Below are positions 24,219 to 34,659 of a stretch of DNA of 64,000 nt, in pieces (position 1 is the first letter of the stretch; each line of letters starts with the position of its first letter). A program made the translations under genes and the position numbers. This DNA is from Benincasa hispida. Its lineage: Eukaryota > Streptophyta > Magnoliopsida > Cucurbitales > Cucurbitaceae. The notes under the pieces were generated by a model. The model was not told the DNA's origin. It worked only from the letters and a program-made list of their open reading frames with translations, and ran no database searches. The stretch lies in NCBI RefSeq assembly GCF_009727055.1, contig NC_052359.1, positions 59,652,936 to 59,716,935 on the forward strand, given 5' to 3'.

Positions 24219-25944
24219 TGAAGAAACTCTTAAACAAGAGTATCCATGTGCGGGTTCGGATCTTTTCTCTTTCATTGTGACCAAATTACCACACACATAT
24301 TCTAACAAACAGGTATGCATTTTAACACTAGTTATAGGCATGCTTTGACAAATAAAATACAACAGATTGAGTAAACATACCAGTTGAAGACAATCTTCAC
24401 TCGAACTCAATCCAGCAGAAGCGACTCCTCTACTGTCCTAATCGCCTAGCAATCAGTCGCCTACCAGCACTACGATCGTCTACACGAACAGCAACGCACA
24501 AACAAGCAGCAACCGGAGATGATACCACCACTTGAAGCCCTTGGTATTCTCGAGTGAGAATCCAAAGAGTGGACTTTGATGGAATTGGTAGAGGGAGAAG
24601 GAAAAGACGATCGTGTAGAACGACAAGCAAGTGGGAGATAGTAGGTGACTATCGTATAGTCGGGTGCTTGTCACTTAAAGAAAGGTACACGATCGTGTAG
24701 ATTTTGCTAAGCAATCGTCTAATAATTAGTAAGCGATCGTTTAGAAAAGCTCGGTGCGCTAAGCGATCATTTAGAGAATGCGTATGATCGCTTAGTGCGC
24801 AGGTGTCCGATCGTTTAGGCGATGGGCGTTATCGCATAGGCTCTCAACTAAGCGATCGTAAAGTTTCCACACCATGAGCGATTTTTTTAAACTCTTGGCA
24901 AAATGAAACCAATTTTCATTTTATTCTTCAGTTACAATAACCAAAATTGATATTCCCACTATTGCACGATTCAGGAGAAATTTCCAGTCAAATTCACATA
25001 ACTGACTAATTAATTAATAAATGAATATAGTCATATTATATTCTTAACCTATAGTTTGATATCATATATCTACTATAGTAATTTCTCCTCTACTTGATAT
25101 AAATCATATTTATATCTAATTTCCTCCAAAACAATGTATCTCATACATTTAGTCAATTATATCATATATAATTAACTAGTTCAGTTATATCATATATAAT
25201 CGAACTCCCTCTTGTGAATTTGAACATTTCAAACTGACCCAAAAATTGGTTCTTAACTTTATTCAAGCTACCTAGGGGACCTTATAGACCGGTGGCTCGA
25301 AGCTCCAACGGTACGTGAATAGCTGAGTTCTCAGCTCCTAAATCAGACGAATCCCTAAAATGGTAGGTTTGAGTCGGCGACCTAGCCACTCGCACCCATA
25401 AAAATCAAAGAACCGCCCTCAATGGCAGAAGTTCCCAACTCACTCAGGATTGAGGTCATGTTACCTATGGTCATCCTAGTGAGTGTAGTCTCTGTCATGA
25501 ATGGTGTTATATAACGAGATGTTAACACTTCGTGATCAGGTCTTATACAAACTCTTTGTATAGAACGCCCCCGCTCGCATGTCCCCTACACAAATGATCA
25601 GGATCAGACCATCTATGACAAGTCACAACACTTGTAACCATTCCACAAAGCGGGCCGCATCCGTAGCGTTACCAAGATAAGGTTTCCCTTTTATATCCAT
25701 ATACTACAGACCATTTTGGTTATCACTTAAGACATGATCCACTTGTATGTCACCACATACATGCTTAAGTTACATACAGATAACCACGGATTTTAGGTTT
25801 ATTGGTTTGTGGTAAAGCAAATAAAAAAAATAACTGAGCAAAATCAAGAAGTGAAGTAAAATATCATATATTATACATCACAAGCATTCGTACAAACTGT
25901 TTACAAACTATAGGACACGAGACTTTAGAGCATCAACCCCAACA
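24219..25944 (-). mobile_element. 5' LTR of copia D
   Basis: Plus strand begins TGAAGAAACTCTTAAAC and ends CATCAACCCCAACA, 1726 bp. Primer site on the left and unrelated DNA on the right show that this is the outer 5' LTR. A CGATCG array lies at about 24600-24860. It differs from the LTR of E, so D and E are different families or subfamilies. Confidence 0.88.
24600..24860. repeat. CGATCG-motif array in LTR of D
   Basis: About ten imperfect 'gcgatcgtttag' or 'acgatcgtgtag' units at 20-30 bp spacing. Confidence 0.75.
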
Positions 25945-26188
25945 ACACCTTTAACTTCAACAACAATATCAACTTTGATTTCAATTTAGTATTCCCAATT
26001 CAATTCATCTAATCGTCGATTTCAATTCATTTTCTTCTTCTTGATCAATCATCACTAGGTTGTCTTTCTTCTTCGTGGATTCCATCGATCACAGGTGCAC
26101 TTCTTCTTCTTCGATCCAAAAATTAGAATTCATTTCTCCAGAAAAATTGAAATATGAAACAATGAGGAAGAGAAGATTCATTCAATCA
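25945..26188. other. Non-LTR flanking DNA
   Basis: AT- and pyrimidine-rich sequence ('tttgatttcaatttag' types) that is not related to the copia or gypsy elements. It may be the 5' flank or terminal part of the MULE to the right. No gene was recognised; the frame at 26060-26296 is low-complexity. Confidence 0.4.
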
Positions 26189-26233
26189 TTCTTCTTCTTC
26201 TTCTTCTTCTTCTTCTTCTTCTTCTTCTTCTTC
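26189..26233. repeat. (CTT)n microsatellite
   Basis: Fifteen near-perfect CTT/TTC triplets. A frame through it encodes poly-Phe and is not a protein. Confidence 0.97.
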
Positions 26234-26279
26234 ACAAAATGTTGGATATCAATATTGGTAGGATTATATATTGTATTAT

Positions 26280-27045
26280 TATTTGTCTATCACTAATAGA
26301 CAAAGATATAACTCTATCCTTGTCTGTCACTGATTGACAGGGATAGAACTCTATCTCTATCTGACGCGCCTATCTATGTTTATCCCTGATAGACAGAGAT
26401 AGAATTCTATCTTTGTCTATACTTGATACACAAAGGTAAACGTCTATCTTTGCCTATCTCTTTACTTTATCTCTATTCTATTCTGAATTGAATTCACTAT
26501 TTTGTATTGTATTTTATTAGCGAGATAGAATTATTTATTAATAGAACACGATAGATCCCTATTTTTGTCTATCACTCATCATTGTGATTGGATGTATAGT
26601 TGTTAGACAGAGATAGAACTCTATCTTTGTCATCACTGATAGACAGAGATAGATGCCTTTCTCTGACTATCACTAATAGATAGAGATAGACGCCTATCTT
26701 TGTCTATTTCTTTGTTTTGTCCCTGTTTTATTTTGAATTGAATTCACTACTTTGTATTGTATTGTATTATTAAGGTAGAACTATTTAGTGATAGACAATG
26801 ATATATCATTATCTCTGTCTATCACTCATCATTGTGATTGGGTGTGTCGGTGATAGATAGAGATAAAAGTCTATCTTTGTCTATCAGTAATAGATAGAGA
26901 TAGAATTTTATCTTTGTCTATCAATGATAGACAAAGATAGAACTCTATCATTGTCTATCTTATAGATACTGATAGAGCTCTATCTTTATCTATCACTTAC
27001 AGACAAAGATAGAACTCAATTTCTATCTATCATTATTGGATATTT
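26280..27045. repeat. 'gatagacaaagatagaactctatc' satellite-like array
   Basis: Many imperfect units built from 'tctatctttgtctatcac' and its near complement 'gatagacaaagatag', so each unit is itself partly palindromic. Two longer blocks recur: 'attgaattcacta(t/c)tttgtattgtatt' appears near 26490 and 26735. Such arrays accompany MULEs in cucurbit genomes as far as I recall. The same unit also occurs inside the MULE intron (28080-28165). Confidence 0.8.
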
Positions 27046-27085
27046 TCATTATAAGTTCAGTGATATTTTCATTATGAGTTTCTTA

Positions 27086-27112
27086 TATTATTATTATTAT
27101 TATTATTATTAT
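27086..27112. repeat. (TTA)n microsatellite
   Basis: Nine ATT/TTA triplets just upstream of the MULE start codon. Confidence 0.9.
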
Positions 27113-27124
27113 TTGTAGAATACC

Positions 27125-28284
27125 ATGACTATTCCTATAGTTGTTTTTTATGGATGACAATGGAATGATTATGGCTGCTATGAGAATTATGAGGTTGGTG
27201 GAATGTTGATAGATGATCGAATAGACTTTAATGGTTTAGCTGGTTTAATATATGAAGAGATTCAATTGAATGAGTTGGTAGATTCGTCAGTTCGACTGAA
27301 TTTTGGTAAACATAGTATTCAAACAGTGGTTCTAATAAAAAAGAACAAAGATGTTTTTAGGTATCTAACTTTGGCTAAAGATGCAATCAGTAGATATCCA
27401 TTAGTTGCTCAAGTAAATATTTATTCTTTGGAAGGGTCTTCTACTGCTATTAGTAGTGTAGGTGACGATGGTGATAGAATGTTATATTTAGGTTATTGTT
27501 CTTCTTGAAATGATAAATTTATAAAAGATGTGTATTTTTTATGGTGATTTGAAGGAAAAAAATGTATTTGAAAGTAAAGAAGTACTTTCAAAGTGTTTTT
27601 ACATAAATGCAGTGAAGACTAATTTTCAATTTAGGACTACAAGATCAAATTTAAAATCTGTTGAGTTCAAATGTTTGCAAGAAGGCTGCAAATGGTATGT
27701 TAGGGCATTTCGGTATAAGAATAGTGAGTTATGGATGCTTAGGATGTACATTTCTAAGCATGACTGTCCATTGAACACAACTCAAAATTGCCATAGTCAA
27801 GCTTCTTCATCAGTAATTATCAATTGCTTGATACATAATTTTAGGTTCATGTCTATGGATCAATCCATTTCTAGAGACATTATCCATAAGGCTCGTACAA
27901 AGCTTGAAGTTAATATAAGTTATTAAAAAGCTTGGAGGGCAAAAGAACACAGAGTAAAGATATTAAAAGGAGATGCAATTGAATCATACATCTTGATTCC
28001 AAGATTTTTTGAAAATTTGAATGAAATAGGTCTAGGTATGATCCATTTTCCTTAGCAAATTTTTATCTCTTTCCATTGTAGATAGAAAGTGATAGACAAC
28101 TATCACAGTCTATCTTAGATAGTCAGGGATAGTTGTCTACAACCATCTATCTTAGATACACAATAATAGACATCTATCATTGTTTATCTATACAGTTTTG
28201 TTACTATTTACACTGATAGAAATATTTTTATGTATTTTTACAGGTACTTACACTGCTTTAGAAATGGATGATAGTGGTCATTTC
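27125..28284 (+). pseudogene. MULE (MuDR-type) transposase N-terminal pseudogene
   Basis: Mutator-like transposase start. ATG at 27125 reads MTIPIVVFYG, then a stop, then GGMLIDDRIDFNGLAGLIYEEI and RYLTLAKDAISRYPL. Stops and a frameshift follow near 27506-27528. The next frame reads VFESKEVLSKCFYINAVKTNFQF and CLQEGCKWYVRAFRYKNSELWML (the MuDR DNA-binding or zinc-like domain), then LEVNISY, a stop, and the diagnostic KAWRAKE. After an intron (28036-28243) the exon reads GTYTALEMDDSGHF and is cut at 28284 by an LTR. The DDE catalytic domain downstream is absent. Three inactivating changes plus the insertion make it a pseudogene. Confidence 0.88.
28036..28243 (+). other. Intron of the MULE pseudogene
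   Basis: Donor CTAG|GTATGA and acceptor TTTTTACAG|GTACT. Removing it joins GLG to TYTALE in frame, matching the expected spacing after the KAWRAKE region. The intron contains 'gatagacaactatcac' units like the array upstream of the gene. Confidence 0.7.
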
Positions 28285-29100
28285 TGTTGGGGTTGATGCC
28301 CTAAATCTCATAGGATCCTATAGTTTGTAAACCTTGTATGAACAAACATTTATGTGATTAATAATATTTGGTATTTTATTCACTTTGTCTATGAAATATT
28401 TGATATTTTAGTTGCATTAACCAAAAACCAATAAACTAAGATCCGTGGTTATCGTTGTAACTTAAACATGTATGTGGAGACATACAAGTGGATCGTGTTT
28501 AAGTGATAACCTAAATGGTCTGTAGTATATGGATAATGCTGGGTACCTTATCTGGTGACACTCCGAGTATGGGCCCGCTTTTTAGGTGTTACAAATATTG
28601 TAAAGTGGTACAAATGATCTGATCCTGATCATTCATGTATTAGACATGCGAGTGAGGATATTCTATACAAAGGAGTTTGTATAAGACGGGACCATGAAAT
28701 ATTTAGTCTCATTATATAACATCGTTCATAATAGAGACTTTCATTTTACTAGGATGACCATAGGTAACATGATCTTAATCCTGAGTGAGTTGTGAACTCT
28801 TGCCTATGAGAGCAGTCCTTTAATTTGCATGGGTGAGAGTGGCCAGATCACCAACTCAACAAACCTACCATTTTAAGGATTCGTTTGATTGGGGAGCTGG
28901 GAACTCGACTACACAAGATGGAATTCACTTCTTCCCTGAAGCAGTGGCAAGTAGATAAATTGCTTCTTTAAGGGCTGGTTCCGGGTCTTGAACAATGTGG
29001 CGCCACACCCTCTCTTGGCCCAAGAGGGGTTTAGTCATAGAGGGACTATAATCTATTGTTCATTAGAGGGATCAATGGTACTTAAGGAGTTAGATGTAAC
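28285..29100 (+). mobile_element. Partial copia LTR (5' part), interrupting the MULE
   Basis: Starts TGTTGGGGTTGATGCCCTAAAT and runs to 'gagttagatgtaac', about the first 816 bp of an LTR in plus orientation. It is cut at 29101 by an LTR in minus orientation. The rest of this LTR is not found beyond that. Confidence 0.82.
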
Positions 29101-31093
29101 TGAAGGAACTCTAATTACAGAGGACCTATGAGCGGAAGCGGATCGTCCAAATTTCATTGTGAAAGAACTTATACATTTATAGTCATACTAAATAGATTAT
29201 GCATTAAGTAATAAATTATAACATGCTTTGAGTCAAATACAAAGGATAAGGAGACAATGCCTTTGAAGAACACTTATTCAAGATAATCCTCGATCAAGCA
29301 CGAATGCAACGACCAAGAACTCGATCTCCCTCGAACACCAACAAGTAGAAACTCTATCCTCCAACAATTGAACACAACCACAAGATTACCTTGGTATTCT
29401 CGATTTGAGAATTCATGAGAGGTGGGCTCTGGCTTATTTTGGATTGAGGGAAGGATTGGAGTGAAGGAGGAGACGATCGAGTAAACGAATGAACGTATCG
29501 TGTAGAAGATGAAAGTCTATCGCATAGACTAGATACTCAATCGTTTAGACTCTCAAGCTATCGTCTAGTAAACTCGATGCTATCGTATAGTCACTCGATA
29601 GTTAATAATCTAAGCCGTGTGAGATTTTGAAGTCAAATTTTATTTTATCTCAAAATTTCCATAAAACCGTATAACCACCCACTAGAGGTAGTTATGAAGA
29701 AAAAGAAATTTAATTATCATATAATTAATAAATTATAAATAAATACAATAACTAACTTATGATATTATATTTTAATCTATAGTTTTAATATTATATCATA
29801 TACAATATATAAAGCATAGTTTTTTTTTCTTTCTTTAATGACATTTAATATAAATCATATTTATATTAAATTTAATAACTATGAATCGTATTCCTAGAAT
29901 TTATATTTGAATCATATTCAAATACTAGTTCCTCCAATCAAACAATAATGTATCAAATACATTATATCAATTATATCATATATAATTTAATTAATTTAAT
30001 TATCAAATTCCCTCTTATTAATTTGAACATTTTAAATTAACCCAACAATTGATTCTCAGCTTGAATCTATTGAGCTACCAAGGGGACCTTATAGACCTGT
30101 ATCTTGAAGCTCCAATAGTACGTGAATAACTGACTAAACTCTTTAATCACATCATCCACCATCCGTTAACTGCCAGACACTCCACAAAAGATCGACAGTT
30201 GCACTCTTCGTACTACAAATATATTTCTGTGTCGATTAGATATAACCAATCAACAATACAATGACCCTTCACAAATCGCTCATAAGTACAACTGGGCCAA
30301 ATTACCGTTTTTCCCCTGTAGTTACATCTAACTTCTTAAGTACCACTGATTCCTCTAATGAACAATAGATCATAGTCCCACTATGACTAAACCCCTCTCG
30401 AGCCAAGAGAGGGTGTGGCGCCACATTGTTCAAGACCCAGAATCAGCCCTTAAAGGAGCAATTTATCTACTTACCCCTGCTTCAGGGAAGAAGTAAATTC
30501 CATCTTGTGAAGCTGAGTTCCTAACTCCCCAATCAGACGAATCCCCAAAATGTAGGCCTTTTGCGTCGGCGATCTGGCCACTCTCATCCATGCAAATCAA
30601 AGGACCACCCTCATAGGTAGGAGTTCAGAACTCACTCGGGATTAAGGTCCTGTTACCTATGGTCATTCTAGTGAAATGAAAGTCTCAATTATGAGCGACG
30701 ATATATAACGAGACTAAACATTTCGTGGTCCGATCTTATACAAACCTCTTTATATAGAATATCCTCACTTGCATGTCTAATACATGAATGATCAGGATCA
30801 GATCATTTGTAGCACTTTATAACATTTGTAACACCTACAAAGCGAGCTCATACTCGTAGTGTCACTAGGATAAGGTACTCATGATTATCCATATACTACA
30901 GACCATTTAGGTTATCACTTAAAACACAATTCACTTGTATGTCTCCACATATATGTTTAAGTTACAACGATAACCACGGATCTTAGTTTATTGGTTTTTG
31001 GTTAATGCAACTAAAATATCAAATATTTCATAGACAATGTGAAAAAAATATCATATATTATAAATCACAAAATGTTTGTTCATACAAGTGTTT
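29101..31093 (-). mobile_element. Copia LTR, minus orientation, nearly complete
   Basis: Begins TGAAGGAACTCTAATTAC on the plus strand. It contains a short CGATCG/'tatcgtatag' array (29470-29600) and the usual mid-LTR blocks, and stops about 50 bp before the expected CCCCAACA end. No primer site or polypurine tract adjoins, so its parent element is unknown; a damaged solo LTR is possible. Confidence 0.75.
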
Positions 31094-31141
31094 TACCCCT
31101 TCACAAATTGCTCGTAAGTACAAATGGGCCAAATTACCATG
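31094..31141 (-). mobile_element. Short LTR fragment at a rearranged junction
   Basis: 'ccccttcacaaattgctcg' and 'gggccaaattacca' match the middle of minus-orientation LTRs (compare 30266 and 31965), but the sequences on either side are other LTR positions. It marks a deletion or recombination junction. Confidence 0.5.
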
Positions 31142-32580
31142 ATTTTTTGGAAGAGAAGAGAGAGAGGTTTTGAGAGAAGAATTAGTGTGATATCCTTGAG
31201 AAAATCACAGAGTTTTTTTTTTTTTTTTTAAGTATCAACAAAAAGAGAAGAAGAAGAAGAACCATTTCTCTATAAAAACCACCACAACATATCACGTACG
31301 TAGTTGAGAGAGGAGTTATAACTCCCCCCCCCCCCCCCAATAATTATATTTCAAAAATTAAATAATACAACAAATTATTTTAATAAAATAAATAAAATAT
31401 AAAAATAATTATTGATAACTACCTTTATCATATTATATATGTTATAGTTATCATATATTATATATGTTATATCAAATATACACATCACCTATAGTTTTAT
31501 TATTGTTTCAAATACAATATAACTATAGTTTTAATTCTCTCAATTATGCATGAATTTAATATATAATCTCATTTATACTAAATTTAATTAATGTGAATCC
31601 CAATTTACAATAATTAATATTTGAAATCATATCAAAATATTTATTTCTCTCAAGATACTTATATGATAATATATCAAATACATTATATTAATTATATCAT
31701 ATATAATTGATGAAAATTAATTATATCAAATTAATCAAAAATTAATTCTTAATAATCTCTGTTAAGCTACAGATGGGACCTTATGCACCTGTAGATTAAA
31801 ACTCTAATGGTACTTGAATAATTAATTAAACTCTTTTAATTAAGTTATTCAACATCCATTAACTGTCAGTCGCTCCACTAAAGACCGATAGCTGCACTCT
31901 TTGAACTATAGATATATTTCTGTGTCTATTGAAAATAACTAGTCAACAGTGCGATGACCCTTCACAAATTGCTCGTAAGTACAGCTGGGCCAAAATTATC
32001 ATTTTGCCACTTTAGTTACATCTAACTCCTTGAGTACTACTGATCCCTCTAATGAACAATAATTCATATTCCAACTATGACCAAACCCTTCTAGGGAAAA
32101 GAGAGGGTGTGGCACCACATTGTTCAAGAACCGAAATCAACCCTTAACAGAGCAATTTATCTACTTACCCTGACATTAGAAAATGAGTGAATTACGTCTT
32201 ATGTAGCTATGTTCCCAGCTCCACAATCAGACGAATCCCCAAAATGGTAGGCTTATTGAGTTGCAGTCTGGCCACTCTCACCCATACAAATCAACGGATT
32301 TTCGTCATCCTAGTGAATTGTAAGTCTTTATTATTAATGGTGTTATATAATAAGACTAGTCATTTTGTGGTCCGGTCTTATACAAACTTTTTTGTATAGA
32401 ATACCCCCGCTCACATGTCTCCACATGAATGATCAGGATCAAATCATTTGTAGCACTTTACAACAATTGTAATATCTACAAAACAGGTCATATTCACAGT
32501 GTCACCAGAATAAGGTACCCAGCCTTATCCATCTACTACAAACCATTTAGGTTATCACTTAAACATGATCCACTTGTATG
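31142..32580 (-). mobile_element. 3' LTR of copia B, outer part
   Basis: Minus-orientation AT-rich LTR of the same group as 2013-3910 and 60742-62153, from its 3' side up to 'gatccacttgtatg'. The continuation 'tttcaatatacatgttt' is found 20 kb away at 52872, after copia A. A T-run (31213-31229) and a C-run of 15 (31324-31338) are unusual for this LTR group. Confidence 0.78.
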
Positions 32581-34641
32581 TATTTCTTCACTTTTGTCTA
32601 TGAACATTGGATGTTTTAATTACTTTACCACAATCCAATAAACCAAGATCCATGGTTGTCATTTATAACTTAAGCATGTATGTGGAGACATACAGGTGGA
32701 TCATGCCTTAAGTGATAACCAAAATGGTCTGTAGTATATGGATATATGAGGAAAACCTTGTCCTGGTAACGCTACAGATGTGGCCCGCTTTGTAGAATAG
32801 TTACAAGTGTTGTAACTTGCTACAGATGGTCTAATCCTAATCATTCATGTGGATACATGCGAGAAGGGGCATTCTATACAAAGGAGTTTGCATAAGACCA
32901 GACCACGAAGTGTTATTGTCTCGTTATATAACGCCCTTCATGACAGAGACTTCACTTCACTCGGATGACCATAGGTAACATGACCTCAATCCTGAGTGAG
33001 TTGGGAACTCCTGCTTTTGAGAGCGGTCCTTTTATTTGCATAGGTGCGAGTGGCCAGATCACCGATTCAAACCTACCACTTTGGGGATTCGTCTGATTTA
33101 GGAGCTGGGAACTCAGCTACACAAGATGGAATTCACTCCTTCCCCGTACAGGGGTATGTAAATATATTACTCCATTAAGGGCTGATTCCGGGGCTTAAAC
33201 GATGTGGCACCATACACCTTCTCATGGCCCGAGAGGTGTCCACAGATAGTAGGACTATGTTGTATTGTTCATTAGAGGGATCAGTGGTATTTAAGGAGTT
33301 AGATGTAACTACAAGGGTAAACGGTAAATTGCCTAGTTGTACTTACGAGCATCTGTGAAGGGTTATCGTACTGTTGATTGTTTATATCCAATGGACATAG
33401 AAATATATCTATAGTGAGAAGAGTGCAACTATCGGTCTTTAGTGGAATGTCTGGCAGTTATCGAATGGTGGATCTTGTGGCTAAAGAGTTTAGTCAACTA
33501 TTCACGTACCGTTGGAACTTCGAGCCATTGGTTCATAAGGTCCCCCTTGGTAGCTCAATGGGTTCAAGTTGAGAATCAGTTTTTTGGTCAGTTTGAAATG
33601 TTTAAATTGACAAGAGGGAGTTCGATTATATATAATATAATTGAACTGGCAAATTATATATGATATAGTTGACATGATGTATGAGATACATTAATTGGAG
33701 GAAATGGATATAAATATGATTTATATCTAGTGGAGGATAAAAAACTATGGTTCATATATTTCATTTGATGTGATATTAAATCATAGGTTAATGAATATAA
33801 TATGATTATATTTATTATTTAATTTGACAATTATGGATAATTGTTGCCCGACTTTTTCTCCGTAACCGAATGATAGTGGGAGGTTTCATTCAATTTTTGT
33901 AACTGAAGTATAAAATGAAAATTGTTTTCATTTTGTAAAAGAGATCAGACATTCGCTCACAAGTGGTGTATACTGTCTATCACATAGCAAACCGAGAGCC
34001 TACATGATAGCTCAACATTTCTAAATGATCGTATACACGCACGTGGTTTACTAAACAATCGCATAGGATTTGCTAAACGATCGTCTAACTCTTCTAAAGG
34101 ATCACGCACCCGAGCGTCTTACTAAACAATCGTCTATACAATTGCAGCCCTTTTATTAAATGATCGTGTACCTCTACCTAAACATCAAGCATTGTCTATA
34201 CGATAGACACCCGACTTCTCCCACTTGCTTGGTCGTGGTATACGATTGTGCTTTCCTCCTTCCCTCTACTAAATCCAACAGAGCCCACACCTCCTAGATT
34301 CTCACACCGAGAATTCCGAAGGTTCCAAGTGGTGGTGTCTTCCCTGCTGCCGTGTTCATGAGGAGGCTGTTCGTGGGTAGAAGATTTGGTGGATGATTGT
34401 TTGGACATTCTTAGAGAGAGCGAGAGGAGCAGTCCTTGGATGAGAACGAGATTTGAGGCGAAGAAGGGTTCTTCAACTAGTATATATTTCGTTCTCTTTG
34501 TCGTTAAGTTTCAAAGCATGCCTGTAATTTGTTGTTAATTCATAACTAGTTTGTTAGATTGTGAATGTAGTAATTCTGTCACAATGAGTTTGGAACAATC
34601 TTGCTTCTGTTCAAAGGTACTCTTTGATAAGAGTTCCTTCA
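32581..34641 (+). mobile_element. 5' LTR of copia A
   Basis: Begins at 'tatttcttcacttttg', equivalent to position 92 or so of the 3' LTR (50716). The TGTTG start is lost at the junction with the LTR of B. It ends CCTTCA before spacer AT and the primer site. It contains a CGATCG array at 33960-34200. Confidence 0.87.
33960..34200. repeat. CGATCG-motif array in 5' LTR of A
   Basis: About eight imperfect 'ctaaacgatcg' units. Several have decayed to 'aaacaatcg' relative to the 3' LTR copy at 52190-52440. Confidence 0.78.
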
Positions 34642-34643
34642 AT

Positions 34644-34659
34644 TGGTATCCGAGACAGG
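34644..34659 (+). promoter_or_regulatory. Initiator-Met tRNA primer binding site, copia A (mutated)
   Basis: TGGTATCCGAGACAGG has two mismatches to TGGTATCAGAGCCAGG, at the conserved spacing after the LTR. Confidence 0.82.

Larger units (their letters stand above)
18587..25944 (-). mobile_element. Copia element D, 3' third missing
   Basis: Minus-strand copia with 5' LTR 24219-25944, primer site, leader, gag, protease, integrase and part of RT. RNase H, polypurine tract and 3' LTR are absent because the sequence joins copia E at about 18586. The leader contains two sequencing-adapter junctions and integrase has an N gap with a duplicated flank, so the structure here may partly reflect misassembly. 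The outer flank at 25945-25949 is 'acacc'; no partner copy exists. Confidence 0.8.

Noticed and set aside
26060..26296. Open frame with a poly-Phe tract
   Set aside because: It is generated by the (CTT)n microsatellite; there is no other protein-like feature.
26280..27045. CRISPR-like array
   Set aside because: Units are self-complementary and variable without unique spacers, in a plant transposon context; this is satellite or MULE subterminal repeat.
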